From a virus, in the IMG/VR virus record IMGVR_UViG_3300020183_000397, positions 1 to 26,375 of that record: 26,375 nt of DNA. One strand, 5' to 3'. Of this stretch, positions 15,336 to 24,153 are shown piece after piece (the stretch's first letter is position 1; the number at the start of each line of letters is the position of its first letter). Position numbers and translations under genes: made by a program. The notes under the pieces were generated by a model. It saw only the letters and a program-made list of their open reading frames with translations, was not told where the DNA came from and searched no databases.

Positions 15336-17566
15336 TATATTTCGAATAAGTTAGCTTTTTGACCAGTATTAGGTGTAACGAACGGTGTAATGTTCTTAGC
15401 ATCAAAAGATCTTCTTGGTAAGAAGTTGTGTATTGGAGTAAATTGCATACTTGCTTTAATAGCGTGAGGTAGTTGATAGATATCTTTATCTATACCTAGA
15501 GGATCTAAAGCAACTTCCCAAGGACTATTTTCTACTATAGTTAAATTTATATTGTTTATAAATCCAGGTTGTTCGTAAATATAATCTCCAATAGTTATTT
15601 GAACTAACGGAGCTCTCATAAATCCGGAACCTCCTCCTGTACCAAATCCTGCATAAGCTGGATAGGTTTGAGATACTAAATAATTTAACTTTCTATAAAG
15701 AGGTTTCATTTCAGCTCTAGATTGAGCTGCTATAGTTAAGTCGAAGTTTACTTTTCTCTCTGCCGAGTTGTACGTATAGAACTTTTCTCCTCTACCGATA
15801 TACTGATAATCTTGATAATTTGCACTATAGTTATCTTGAAAGTTTGTAAGAAAAGCTCTAAATACCATTGGTATTGATTTATTAGAGTTATCAGGTTGTA
15901 CTTCCATTGCTGTAATAATACATTTAATCATATCAGTATTATCTCCAGCATTTGAAGCTCCTACGTCTAAAGCATTTATTTCATCTACTCCTAAATCATT
16001 ACCTTTATTACCAACGGTATTATACTTCTCTCTATTAATAATTTTTGAACCAGGATTACCAGTTCCTTTCTTATTTGCTCTATAACCTTCTCCAGATTTA
16101 CCTGCATACCCTTCGGTTTTAGGACCTTTATATCCTATAATATCTCTTCTAAAATCACCGTTAATAGCTAATCCAGTGTTTATACCACTTGCTTCTCTAT
16201 TATTATCTTCCTTAAGTTTAGCACTTAGTTGAGCATACGTTAATACTCTAGGTCTATTTATTTCAGCAATAGTACCTCTAGTAGTACCTACACCCATAAT
16301 AAGAAAACCATTAGCAAAAGTATCCTGTAACGATCTTTTTATAATTATTTCAGTACTACTACCACTAAATTGAGATCTAGCTGAATCAGGTATATTTATG
16401 TTATAGATTGATCCTCCAGGTAATATCTTTCCGTTGTTAACTTTAAAAAGAATATTTCTTAATTTTTCACTTGCATAGGCTTCTACCGATATTGCGGGAT
16501 CTAAATTTGACCCTATACCAAGTAAGGAAAGATTCAGCATTGATACTGGAGCAACTCTAGTAGTTGCTGTTTTAGTAAAAGTAGGGTATTGTAAACCTGA
16601 CCACGTAGTTGTGTCAGAATATCTCTTAATAAGCATTTGACTTGAATCCTGCTGAGTTACTCCTGTTGGTAAATCTATTGTTCTTATCGGAGATCCCGGA
16701 GCTATGTGATATAGACTGTCTTTAGTCATTGATTGGCTATACAAAGAAACTAGTCTATCCTTCTTTAAATAATCACTCCCAGTAGCATATAATTCAAAAT
16801 TAGAACCGGATAATCCGTTTAGTTTAACATCTTTCCAAGTATTAGTAAAAGAAGCTCTTTGTATAGTAGTAAAACTATATTGTCCATTACTTTGAGGTCC
16901 TCCTTGATATTCAAAAAGAAAGTTTCTCTGTCTCGAAACGCCTAGAGCGTAAATGATACCTAAAGTTTGATCTTTATCTGCTAAGAAAGGTTTATCTAAT
17001 ACCTTTAAATCATATAATACTTTTAATCTATTTTCACTAAGCCCTTTCCGAGAAACTACGTATTCGTATTTACTTTGATAAGGAGTTACTGCAAATACTC
17101 CAAATTTGTCTAAGTGAAAACCTGATCCCTGTCTTGCTACTTGAGCTAATAAGTTACTGTTATCTTCTTTATAGATTCTGGTATACTCAATAGGTTGACT
17201 AAGTCTTCCAGATAAATTAGCTTGTACTGCTCCCTCTACTTTAGGATTCATAAAAGCTAAATCTCTTTCTTTCTTTCCAAACAATCTTCCTTTAGCAGTA
17301 TTCTTTAAAAGATAATTTACTCTGTCTTTATCTACAGGAGCAAAAATAGGAGTAGGTACTCCGTTTATAACTTGACTTGCTACCCTAATAGGGTTATCTA
17401 TTCCACTTCTTACCTGTTGATAAAAATCTAACTGTGCTTGAGTAGCATTCTCAGGTAAAGGACTCTTAATAAAAGGTTGTCCGCTAGATCCACCATCTGG
17501 CCTATCTTGACTATACTTTAACGATTTAAAGTCCGTTTTTAATTTAAGTAATTTACTTGTAGGCAT
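15335..17566 (-). CDS. Large baseplate / tail-tube tip protein
   Basis: 743 residues, recognised only by context and general features. The N-terminal half is beta-rich with many Ser, Gly, Tyr and Asn residues, typical of a virion protein. The C-terminal region (about 546-743) is a more compact domain with MVFRAFLTNFQDNYSANYQDY, ERKVNFDLTIAAQSRAEM and LYRKLNYL, resembling conserved segments of T4-like baseplate proteins such as gp48/gp54 that connect tape measure and tube to the baseplate. It starts just after the tape measure stop (TAAAATG) and overlaps the gp53-like gene. No enzyme motif or transmembrane segment is seen. Equivalence to gp48 or gp54 is an inference from position. Confidence 0.7.
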   Translation of the reverse strand: MPTSKLLKLKTDFKSLKYSQDRPDGGSSGQPFIKSPLPENATQAQLDFYQQVRSGIDNPIRVASQVINGVPTPIFAPVDKDRVNYLLKNTAKGRLFGKKERDLAFMNPKVEGAVQANLSGRLSQPIEYTRIYKEDNSNLLAQVARQGSGFHLDKFGVFAVTPYQSKYEYVVSRKGLSENRLKVLYDLKVLDKPFLADKDQTLGIIYALGVSRQRNFLFEYQGGPQSNGQYSFTTIQRASFTNTWKDVKLNGLSGSNFELYATGSDYLKKDRLVSLYSQSMTKDSLYHIAPGSPIRTIDLPTGVTQQDSSQMLIKRYSDTTTWSGLQYPTFTKTATTRVAPVSMLNLSLLGIGSNLDPAISVEAYASEKLRNILFKVNNGKILPGGSIYNINIPDSARSQFSGSSTEIIIKRSLQDTFANGFLIMGVGTTRGTIAEINRPRVLTYAQLSAKLKEDNNREASGINTGLAINGDFRRDIIGYKGPKTEGYAGKSGEGYRANKKGTGNPGSKIINREKYNTVGNKGNDLGVDEINALDVGASNAGDNTDMIKCIITAMEVQPDNSNKSIPMVFRAFLTNFQDNYSANYQDYQYIGRGEKFYTYNSAERKVNFDLTIAAQSRAEMKPLYRKLNYLVSQTYPAYAGFGTGGGSGFMRAPLVQITIGDYIYEQPGFINNINLTIVENSPWEVALDPLGIDKDIYQLPHAIKASMQFTPIHNFLPRRSFDAKNITPFVTPNTGQKANLFEI

Positions 17567-17567
17567 T

Positions 17568-20105
17568 TTAACTATATGTTGAAGATCCTGGATTTAACAA
17601 ATTACCTGGAACAGTAGAAGCATTATACGCTACCGATGATGCCAATACTTGATCGTTTACTTTTAATACTATAGGGTTGTTTGATTGACCTCCTGATTTA
17701 TTTACTAACTGTTCTAGTAGAGCAACCATTCTGTTCATCTGTGCTGCTGAGTTAGCTCCTAAATACAATTCTCCTTTATCTACTTTTGCGAAACCTGTCT
17801 GAGTTATTAATCCTCCGTCTGCCTGTTTTGGTGCACCTGCTTCTAATCTATTTAAGTCATAAGGGACATATCCTGGTCTATATTGGTAACTTCCAACACT
17901 TGGATTAATTTCATACTTAGAAGAAGGTTGGGCTGCTCTACTTCCTAAATAAGTTTCCGATTTACCTTGATTAGTACTATTAGGAGCCATACCTGCTACT
18001 ACATCGGTACCTTTTACTGCTAATCCCATAGCTCCTAACTTAGCTTCAAATGCTGGTTTAGCCAAAGTCATTGCTAATGCTTCCATTGCTAATCCCATTC
18101 TCTCAGTAGCAGCTGACATTCTATCTTGAATAGACATTTGATCAAATTGAGTCGCTAGTGCTTTGTCTCCTAGTTGAGCTAAAAACTCTTGCTTCTTTCC
18201 TTTAAGTACAGCTATTTCATAATCTTTTTTAACCTTTTCTAAATCATCGGTTTTTAAAGCAGCTAAAACTTGCTGTTGCATCAAAGTCTTACTCAATTGA
18301 TCTGTACTCATTCCTAAAGCTTCTGCAGTCGCTTGCTGAGCGAGTCTATTCATTTTACCGTACTTAACGGCATCAATATTTTGATTATTAAGTTCTTTTA
18401 CTAAACCTCCTAAATCATTAGTTAAAGCATAGTAACGAGCTCTTTCAAGATTTAAATTTTGTCCCATTAAAAGCTCTGCAGTCATTTGCTTTTCGATCGA
18501 CGTATTAAAATCTAAAAGTTTATCTTGAATACCTGCTATATCTTTAAGCTCCATTCCAAAAGCTCTTGCCGTAATTGCAGCTTTAGCTAATGCTGCATCT
18601 TGACCAATATAGTTAATTCTTACGGAATCAGATAGCTTAGCTAAATCTTTTAATACTTCTCTTTCGTCTACGGCAGATTGAGTTATAGCTTTTTCTACTC
18701 TAATTTGAGCTAGTCTAGTTTTAAACATCTCCATTTGAGATGTCTTATTGATAAGAGACGTTCTATTTAGGTCAGCAGCAATCATTGCAGCTTCACCATT
18801 CATCTCTTTCATTGCAAAACGAAGCCTAGTATTCTCTTCTAATCTTTTGTCATCAAGTCTTACTGCAACTCCTAATTCCTGATTTGTTGCTATTTGAGCT
18901 TGAGTTAGATTTTTAGCATTAACAAAAATACTTTTAGAATCTGCAGCTATTTGAGTAAACTGACTACGAATGCTAAATGCAGTTTCATAATTAGTATTAA
19001 GGTATCTAGCTAATTGAGCAGCATCGGCATCAACTACTTTAAAAGCTGCTGCTGTAGCGTCTATACCTTTTTTAAGAGCTTCCCCAGCTTTTTTAGCAGC
19101 AACTAATTGAGGTTGTCCTGCTGCCATTAAAGCTTTGTCAGCAGCGTCCATTTCTAACAGACTTCCTCCACTTCCTGCAGATGCACCATCGTCCATTTTA
19201 AAAACTCCTCTAGATACTAAATCATCTCCTTTAAATAACTTAGTACCTGCTATAATATCATCCTTATCATTTATTTTAAAAGTACCTTCTGGGGCTAATA
19301 GAGTTCTTTTTCCATATCCTTTAAAGTCATCTGCTTGCTTCTCTTTACCCTTCATTGCCATTTGTCCAAGTGCCCCTAACAACCCCGTAAAACCGCTTTT
19401 TTCAGACATACTCCCGAATATACTTTCTGCGACAGCCCTTCCTTTCGATATCTCGCCTTGGGCGACTCTTTTTAAAGTTTTATCAGGAACGTTAAGACCT
19501 AGACCTGATAGAAAACCTACTTTTTTTGATTTTTTTAAATTTTCATATTTTTCGGTAGTCTTTTCTGATTTGTTAATGTAATACTCTTGCTCTTTTAGCT
19601 CCCCTGTTTGAAGAGATAACAGAGTTAATTCGTTTCGTAAACTCTTCCTTCGCGCATTACTAAGTTTTTCTGATTTAAGCTCTTCTGCTAAACTATCTAT
19701 TCTAATTCTTAAGATTGATCGGTGTTCTGAAATTGATTTTTTTAGGTCAGTTGTAATTTTTGTACTTAGTATACCGCCTTTCTTAAGAATCTCTTGATAA
19801 CCTTCAGCTTTTTTCCCTATCTCACTAAACGAGCTACTTATATCTTTAAAATTAGCTTTTTCTTCTAGTCTAGCTTTTTCTTTACCTTTGACTACTTTAT
19901 CATACTCTTTTTGAATTAACCTTATTTGATCTGCTTCTTTTTTCAACTCGTCTAGGACTCCTCTAATAGATTTAGACGAATCCTTAAAAGTCTCCGTAAA
20001 AACTCTTCTTGCTTCCTGAGCATTCTTAAATAGTCTACCTTCAAGCTCATTCATGAGCTGTATATACTCTTGTAATTCTTCTTTACTTAGATTAGGATTC
20101 GCCAT
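17568..20105 (-). CDS. Tape measure protein
   Basis: Long helical protein that fills the tail tube and fixes its length. Residues 1-210 are a highly charged coiled coil. The middle is Ala-rich helical and repetitive. The C-terminus contains QADGGLITQTGFAKVDKGELYL near 755-775, a signature of tape measure C-termini, followed by NRMVALLEQLVNK. At 845 residues, and about 1.5 angstrom per residue in a helix, the tail would be roughly 125 nm long (inference from the known length rule). It lies directly behind the frameshifted gp26-like gene, the position of the tape measure in most tailed phages. No lysis or transglycosylase domain was recognised. Confidence 0.85.
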   Translation of the reverse strand: MANPNLSKEELQEYIQLMNELEGRLFKNAQEARRVFTETFKDSSKSIRGVLDELKKEADQIRLIQKEYDKVVKGKEKARLEEKANFKDISSSFSEIGKKAEGYQEILKKGGILSTKITTDLKKSISEHRSILRIRIDSLAEELKSEKLSNARRKSLRNELTLLSLQTGELKEQEYYINKSEKTTEKYENLKKSKKVGFLSGLGLNVPDKTLKRVAQGEISKGRAVAESIFGSMSEKSGFTGLLGALGQMAMKGKEKQADDFKGYGKRTLLAPEGTFKINDKDDIIAGTKLFKGDDLVSRGVFKMDDGASAGSGGSLLEMDAADKALMAAGQPQLVAAKKAGEALKKGIDATAAAFKVVDADAAQLARYLNTNYETAFSIRSQFTQIAADSKSIFVNAKNLTQAQIATNQELGVAVRLDDKRLEENTRLRFAMKEMNGEAAMIAADLNRTSLINKTSQMEMFKTRLAQIRVEKAITQSAVDEREVLKDLAKLSDSVRINYIGQDAALAKAAITARAFGMELKDIAGIQDKLLDFNTSIEKQMTAELLMGQNLNLERARYYALTNDLGGLVKELNNQNIDAVKYGKMNRLAQQATAEALGMSTDQLSKTLMQQQVLAALKTDDLEKVKKDYEIAVLKGKKQEFLAQLGDKALATQFDQMSIQDRMSAATERMGLAMEALAMTLAKPAFEAKLGAMGLAVKGTDVVAGMAPNSTNQGKSETYLGSRAAQPSSKYEINPSVGSYQYRPGYVPYDLNRLEAGAPKQADGGLITQTGFAKVDKGELYLGANSAAQMNRMVALLEQLVNKSGGQSNNPIVLKVNDQVLASSVAYNASTVPGNLLNPGSSTYS

Positions 20106-20116
20106 TTAAATATCTA

Positions 20117-20129
20117 TACAAATAAATAG
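20117..20129 (-). promoter_or_regulatory. TATTTAT-type upstream motif
   Basis: Minus strand CTATTTATTTGTA, 11 bases before the tape measure ATG. Same motif family as at 21811 and 24118; role inferred. Confidence 0.25.
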
Positions 20130-20137
20130 TTTAGAAC

Positions 20138-20437
20138 TTACTTTTTGGGTTTTGGAGCTTTTACGTTATACGCTTGTTTAACTTCGTCAGGAATCTGAGC
20201 TTTGTTAGACTTTTTTAGTTCTACTCCTTGATTTACAATATAATCGTCTCCAGAGTTAGCTCCAGATATAGTATCGTAGTGATCTTTTAGTTTCTTAAAG
20301 GTAAACTTACGTAACCAAGTAGGCATATTATATACCGTACTAAAGTCATAACCTCCCTGCCCATGAAAACATATATCATGGATCTGAGCAAATAAGGCTA
20401 TTCTATCATTAGGACTCAGGGTAAAAAAAGGTAGAAT
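20138..20437 (-). CDS. Frameshifted C-terminal extension of the gp26-like assembly protein
   Basis: A 100-codon open frame that begins right after a stop codon at 20438-20440 and overlaps the end of the gp26-like gene in the other frame. Its only ATG of note (20326) lies inside the frame without a Shine-Dalgarno. The 32 codons before it read as conserved protein, including RIALFAQIHDICFHG and GGYDFSTVYNMPTWLRKF. I therefore read it as reached by ribosomal frameshifting (net +1, or -2) on the run of seven T at 20429-20423 (minus strand), giving a fusion of about 344 residues. Two-frame tail assembly chaperones just before the tape measure gene are widespread in phages. The C-terminus is lysine-rich. 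Alternatives are a sequencing indel in the T run or independent translation from 20326. Confidence 0.7.
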   Translation of the reverse strand: MLPFFTLSPNDRIALFAQIHDICFHGQGGYDFSTVYNMPTWLRKFTFKKLKDHYDTISGANSGDDYIVNQGVELKKSNKAQIPDEVKQAYNVKAPKPKK

Positions 20438-21173
20438 CTAAAGGTAGATCTATACCCTCCTCTGTATAGGTTTCAGACTTAAAATCAAACTTTAGTTCAA
20501 TTCCAGGAGTGATATCTTTTACGTATTTTCTGAATGCTTTGGCATGTCGTGCTAGAAAGTGATTATCTACGAAATCTCTAATAGTAGATTTACTGGTATC
20601 TCCATTTACTGAAGTGACGAGATATTTCATTCTAGTAGATAATTCTGGTGAGTCTAAAGGATTTAATTTCCTATAACCTTGAATATCTCTATCTATCTCT
20701 TTTTCATCCTTAACTGTAAGGAGTTTGAAAGTTAAGTTAGTTTTAGTTTCTTGAATATTATATTCGAATGAATTTTTACCGTCTACTGCTAAAGACTCCT
20801 CTAAAGTTTTAGTACTTAATTCTGCTAAATCTACTACTACGGTTTCTTCTACTGCAGTATTAGGGTTAAGAAATTGAACTTTATAATCTTTTCCGTAACC
20901 TAAAATTCTTGCTGCTACGAGTAAAGCATCCCTATCTGCTACTAATAAGTCGTCGTAATTAATCTTAGTAACAATTAAAGATTGTAATAACTTATCAAAC
21001 ATTACATTTTGTCTGATATAAGCAATGTTAGTGAGAATATCCTCTTCTTTAGCTGTCATGTACTTCAATTCGACAGTTCCTGAGGATAATGCACTGTCTT
21101 TAGAATAAAGTAACCCTTTAGAAGGTAATTCTACCGTTTCGGTAGGCATTTGAAAACCTGTGTTTGTACTCAT
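20409..21173 (-). CDS. T4 gp26-like baseplate/tail assembly protein
   Basis: 254 residues. The block VELPSKGLLYSKDSALSSG, then VELKYMTAKEEDILTN, and VTKINYDDLLVADRDALLVAARILGYG are hallmarks of the family I know as T4 baseplate protein gp26 (Pfam T4_baseplate). The protein is likely an assembly factor rather than a major virion component. Its position directly before the tape measure, and the overlapping second frame, match the two-product tail assembly chaperones (lambda G/GT type). The 0-frame product ends STFFYPES at 20409; a shifted ribosome would leave at the FF codons. The leader after the 21251-21280 terminator is AT-rich with AATAAAC repeats and no Shine-Dalgarno. Confidence 0.85.
   Translation of the reverse strand: MSTNTGFQMPTETVELPSKGLLYSKDSALSSGTVELKYMTAKEEDILTNIAYIRQNVMFDKLLQSLIVTKINYDDLLVADRDALLVAARILGYGKDYKVQFLNPNTAVEETVVVDLAELSTKTLEESLAVDGKNSFEYNIQETKTNLTFKLLTVKDEKEIDRDIQGYRKLNPLDSPELSTRMKYLVTSVNGDTSKSTIRDFVDNHFLARHAKAFRKYVKDITPGIELKFDFKSETYTEEGIDLPLDSTFFYPES
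20423..20429 (-). promoter_or_regulatory. Candidate ribosomal frameshift site (T7 run)
   Basis: Minus strand ACC TTT TTT TAC in the gp26-like frame. The other frame is open only between the stop at 20438-20440 and the 0-frame stop at 20409-20411, and the T7 run is the only slippery sequence in that short window. The required shift is +1 or -2, not the commoner -1. Confidence 0.6.
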
Positions 21174-21230
21174 AACGTATTTATTGTTTATTGTTTATTT
21201 TCCTATTCAATACGAACGTATCTTTCTTTC

Positions 21231-21245
21231 TTTATATAAATATAC
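21231..21245 (-). promoter_or_regulatory. Candidate promoter behind the tail tube terminator
   Basis: Minus strand GTATATTTATATAAA, only a few bases downstream of the strong terminator at 21251-21280 and 57 bases before the gp26-like ATG. Since transcription should stop at the terminator, the genes that follow need a new promoter, and this motif is the best candidate. Confidence 0.4.
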
Positions 21246-21250
21246 GAGAC

Positions 21251-21280
21251 AAAAAAAATTCCCTCATTTCTGAAGGAATT
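21251..21280 (-). terminator. Rho-independent terminator after the tail tube gene
   Basis: On the minus strand AATTCCTTC-AGAAAT-GAGGGAATT forms a 9-bp stem with one G-U pair, and the downstream arm runs straight into a stretch of U (eight A on the plus strand, 21251-21258). It lies 30 bases after the tail tube stop. It probably allows high, separate expression of sheath and tube against the low-copy assembly and tape measure genes. Confidence 0.85.
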
Positions 21281-21309
21281 CTTATATATTTTACTATTAA
21301 AAATCTAGT

Positions 21310-21798
21310 CTAAAAGTTGAGGACTGCGTAATCGTACGACAAACTTAAAGTAATTTCTGAAATTTCAGATTGCTGAGACCAGTCAAATCCATTAGTCGTA
21401 TAGTTGTTAATAAAAGCACCTTTGATTACCCACTCTCCTACGATATCTCCTACAGGACCTAAAGTATTTAGAGTAATATCTTTCTTATAAAAGTCTGAAT
21501 ATCCGTCACGTCCTGTTACTGATTCGTGTGATAAACGTACCCACTCCATTACAGCTTGAGCACCAGAAGGTGTAATTGGATCGTACAAGCTAATATCAAT
21601 ATCTTGCCACTCTCCTTTACCTTTGATTTTACGATATACGTTGATATGATCTAATTTGATTGTCTCAAACTTGATAGTAGGTACTGCAGCCTTCTTAATG
21701 AAGTATGAAGGAATACCATCAATATACATAATAAAGCGATGTGTTACCTTAGGTTCAAACGCTGTGAAAAATATCTCATTTGGATTTAATACTGCCAT
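21310..21798 (-). CDS. Tail tube protein (T4 gp19-like)
   Basis: Forms the stacked hexameric rings of the inner tail tube through which DNA passes. The 162-residue length equals T4 gp19 (163). The N-terminal FEPKVTHRFIMYIDGIPSYFIKKAAVP, the segment VYRKIKGKGEWQDIDISLYDP and the C-terminal ITLSLSYDYAVLNF are typical of the contractile-phage tube family. The ATG is preceded by a TATTTAT-type motif and an A-rich leader. The gene is followed by the strong terminator and lies close to the sheath gene, separated from it by one lysine-rich gene. Confidence 0.93.
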   Translation of the reverse strand: MAVLNPNEIFFTAFEPKVTHRFIMYIDGIPSYFIKKAAVPTIKFETIKLDHINVYRKIKGKGEWQDIDISLYDPITPSGAQAVMEWVRLSHESVTGRDGYSDFYKKDITLNTLGPVGDIVGEWVIKGAFINNYTTNGFDWSQQSEISEITLSLSYDYAVLNF

Positions 21799-21810
21799 TT
21801 TCTGTCTTAT

Positions 21811-21823
21811 TTAATATAAATAT
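21811..21823 (-). promoter_or_regulatory. TATTTAT-type upstream motif of the tail tube gene
   Basis: Minus strand ATATTTATATTAA, 12 bases before the tail tube ATG. It is a good example of the recurrent motif; the tube is expected to be a highly expressed late gene. Promoter function is inferred. Confidence 0.35.
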
Positions 21824-21866
21824 TAGACTAATTGTTTTTTATTTTTTTTTCACAACTCTGTTTGGT

Positions 21867-22310
21867 TTACATTCCACCACCCATCTTTTTACTGATAGCG
21901 TCGGATAACTCTTGTTCTAATTTTTTCTTCTCTTCTGGAGTTTTAGCATTCTTCCACTGATCGTATTTCATTTTAATAAACGGAATAGATCCTAAAAGAA
22001 GTCCACCTACGCCAGCCCAGAAATTAGGATCAGCAAGAACGCTTTCTTCCATCTTATCTCCTTCTTCTTTTACTTCTTCTACTGCATTTTCAGCTAACAT
22101 TTGCTTAACAATAGGATATAGAGATTCTTTAAGCTTCTTTTTAGCATCAGCTTTCTTTTTAGCTTCTACTTTTTTCTTATCTTCAGCTTTCTTTTTTTCG
22201 TCAGCTTTCTTTTTATCAGCTACTTTCTTAGCTTCTGCTTTTTTATCAGCAGCTACCTTCTTAGGGTCAACTACTTTCTTTGCTTCTGTAAGATTAATTC
22301 TAATTTTCAT
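21867..22310 (-). CDS. Lysine-rich protein with one hydrophobic segment
   Basis: 147 residues, not recognised. Residues about 9-62 are an almost uninterrupted Lys/Ala/Asp/Glu array (repeats like KKKADEKKKAEDKKK), predicted to be a single long charged helix. A short amphipathic block (SLYPIVKQMLAE) and an acidic stretch follow. Residues about 93-112 (DPNFWAGVGGLLLGSIPFI) are Gly-rich and hydrophobic and could form a membrane segment. The C-terminus is charged and ends MGGGM. It lies between sheath and tube genes, both abundant virion proteins. The Lys-rich helix could bind nucleic acid or membrane, but nothing specific supports either. The repeat is low-complexity, so homology claims from it would be unsafe. 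Confidence 0.8.
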   Translation of the reverse strand: MKIRINLTEAKKVVDPKKVAADKKAEAKKVADKKKADEKKKAEDKKKVEAKKKADAKKKLKESLYPIVKQMLAENAVEEVKEEGDKMEESVLADPNFWAGVGGLLLGSIPFIKMKYDQWKNAKTPEEKKKLEQELSDAISKKMGGGM

Positions 22311-22321
22311 TTTTTATTATA

Positions 22322-24100
22322 TTATGCTCCGAATGTAGCTCCAGTAGGAGTGATGTTGAAGTCAACGATTATAAATTCTGATGTCTTAGTTGGTTGTAAA
22401 TAAATTGCACCTACTAATTGGTTTCTATCGATTACATCAGCTGTATTATTAGTTTCATCCATTACAACTTGGAAAGCATATAAACCTTGTCTTTGCTGCA
22501 CATACTGTAAGTATGGATTAACTTGGTTTAGGAATGAATTTCTTGTTGCTGTAGTGTTTGGTTCAAATAATAGAGTAGAAGAAATTTGATTAACATTAGC
22601 TTTTAACTCGATTAATAATCTTCTTACATTAACTCTATTTAATGCTGAGTTAGCTGATTGTAAAGTCTTCTGACCTAAGATTACCGTACCTTGACCTGGT
22701 AATACACCTATTGGATTCACCTTACCTTGATAAAGAGCATCTCTATCTGAAACGGATAAACGTCTTTCTGGTTGTATTACTGTTGGTAAAGCACCTCTGT
22801 TAATACCTGCTGGTGCAAACCAAGGTTGACCAACTCTATCGTTATACTCATAAGCTGCTGGTACTACTGTAGAAGGTGGACAGAATACTAATTTACCTGT
22901 CTCTTGAGATCTCATTTGCAACCAAGGATAGTAGGTAGCTCCATAAGATGAATCTATAGACTGAGCTAAACCAATAACGGTATTGTTAGAAGCTACGTTA
23001 TATGCTACGGTATCAACTACAGCAATTGCATCTCCTCTCTGTTGAGTATTAGATACTAAAGTAGAAATTAAGTTAGGAGCGTTTTGTAAGTTAATACCAG
23101 GGGCATAAATTACGTTATATTGAAATAAGTCTTTATTAGATAGAACGCTAATACTAGAAGTATAGTTATCTACTACTACGCCTTGAATAGGTAAGTTTTG
23201 TAAACTAGGGATATTTTCAAACATTGAACCTGTAACTGCATTATTAACTACGCCAGTTGCTCCGAAAAATCCTCCGAAACAAGAACCTGAACCTACTGCA
23301 GGAATGAATTGTATATACTCTGGTTTAGGAGCTCCTGTTGGAGTTAAGTAATTAGGAGTAGGGTTATTTACTGCTTTTACTCTCACATATCTACTGTTAT
23401 TGGGATAAGATCCAGTAGTAGCAACGTAAAAATTACCTTGTCCGTCTAAAGTTAACTGAGAAGATTGATTTCCGATTACGTATTCAATATAGTTAGAAGA
23501 GTTAGGATCTAAAGATAAATTATTCCAAGACTCTAATACTGTTTTAGCACCTTCGTAGTCATTACCTTGTCTAATAGAGAGACTAAATTGACCAGAAGCT
23601 GTATTAGCAGAGGTAATTTCCCATCTGATATTATCCGATGATCCAGAAATTAAAGCTGATCCAGTTAAATTATATAGTGAGCTAGTAGTTACTTGACCTC
23701 CAGCTACTACACCTTCACCAATACTGTTCATAATAGAACCTTGCGATAAAGTTTCTAATACGAAAGAAGCTGAAGTTACTGCACTGAGTATACTAGCAGA
23801 TGCAGGAGCATAAGCACCACTTACCACTCTAGATACTAACAAAGAAGATCCTCCTTGTTGAAAATAGTTATAAGCTGCAATTGATGTTAAATACTCGGTA
23901 GTTGTACCTAGAATGTCTACGAAATCACATCCAAATTTAGATTTGAAATCTGAGTAGGAAGTTACTATTGTAGGTATGCTTACCGGACCCTTTACCGTAG
24001 GACCAATAAGTGCTGCTCCAACTGAGATAGGGCCTGTAGTTATCTGAGAAGTATCATTTTCATTTAAGAAAATGCCCGGTGAGTTTAATGTTACTGCCAT
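22322..24100 (-). CDS. Contractile tail sheath protein (T4 gp18-like)
   Basis: Sheath subunit that contracts to drive the tube through the host envelope. The N-terminus MAVTLNSPGIFLNENDTSQ fits the sheath start (PGxYxxExD), followed by SVGAALIGPTVKGPVSIPTIVTSYSDFKSKFG and ISS-type segments of the conserved first domain. The C-terminal part (SDRDALYQGKVNPIGVLPGQGTVILGQKTL, then VNVRRLLIELK) and the last segment, TKTSEFIIVDFNI, are the diagnostic C-terminal sheath domain. At 592 residues it is slightly shorter than T4 gp18 (659). This gene is the basis for calling the phage a myovirus. It is followed by the lysine-rich gene and the tail tube gene. Confidence 0.96.
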   Translation of the reverse strand: MAVTLNSPGIFLNENDTSQITTGPISVGAALIGPTVKGPVSIPTIVTSYSDFKSKFGCDFVDILGTTTEYLTSIAAYNYFQQGGSSLLVSRVVSGAYAPASASILSAVTSASFVLETLSQGSIMNSIGEGVVAGGQVTTSSLYNLTGSALISGSSDNIRWEITSANTASGQFSLSIRQGNDYEGAKTVLESWNNLSLDPNSSNYIEYVIGNQSSQLTLDGQGNFYVATTGSYPNNSRYVRVKAVNNPTPNYLTPTGAPKPEYIQFIPAVGSGSCFGGFFGATGVVNNAVTGSMFENIPSLQNLPIQGVVVDNYTSSISVLSNKDLFQYNVIYAPGINLQNAPNLISTLVSNTQQRGDAIAVVDTVAYNVASNNTVIGLAQSIDSSYGATYYPWLQMRSQETGKLVFCPPSTVVPAAYEYNDRVGQPWFAPAGINRGALPTVIQPERRLSVSDRDALYQGKVNPIGVLPGQGTVILGQKTLQSANSALNRVNVRRLLIELKANVNQISSTLLFEPNTTATRNSFLNQVNPYLQYVQQRQGLYAFQVVMDETNNTADVIDRNQLVGAIYLQPTKTSEFIIVDFNITPTGATFGA

Positions 24101-24117
24101 GTTTATTGTTAATTATC

Positions 24118-24130
24118 TATTAATAAATAT
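24118..24130 (-). promoter_or_regulatory. TATTTAT-type upstream motif of the sheath gene
   Basis: Minus strand ATATTTATTAATA, 17 bases before the sheath ATG. Same motif family and similar spacing as for the tail tube; role inferred. Confidence 0.3.
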
Positions 24131-24153
24131 CTCTATAATAGACGAAACTCTGT

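Noticed and set aside
19135-19581. Plus-strand open frame of 148 codons
   Set aside because: It lies opposite the tape measure coding sequence; composition is the mirror of the Lys/Ala-rich helix, with no ribosome-binding site and no recognisable domain.
20324-20326. ATG as the start of an independent 62-residue gene before the tape measure
   Set aside because: The 32 codons upstream in the same frame read as conserved protein, no ribosome-binding site precedes the ATG, and a frameshift from the gp26-like gene explains the arrangement better. Independent translation is not fully excluded.
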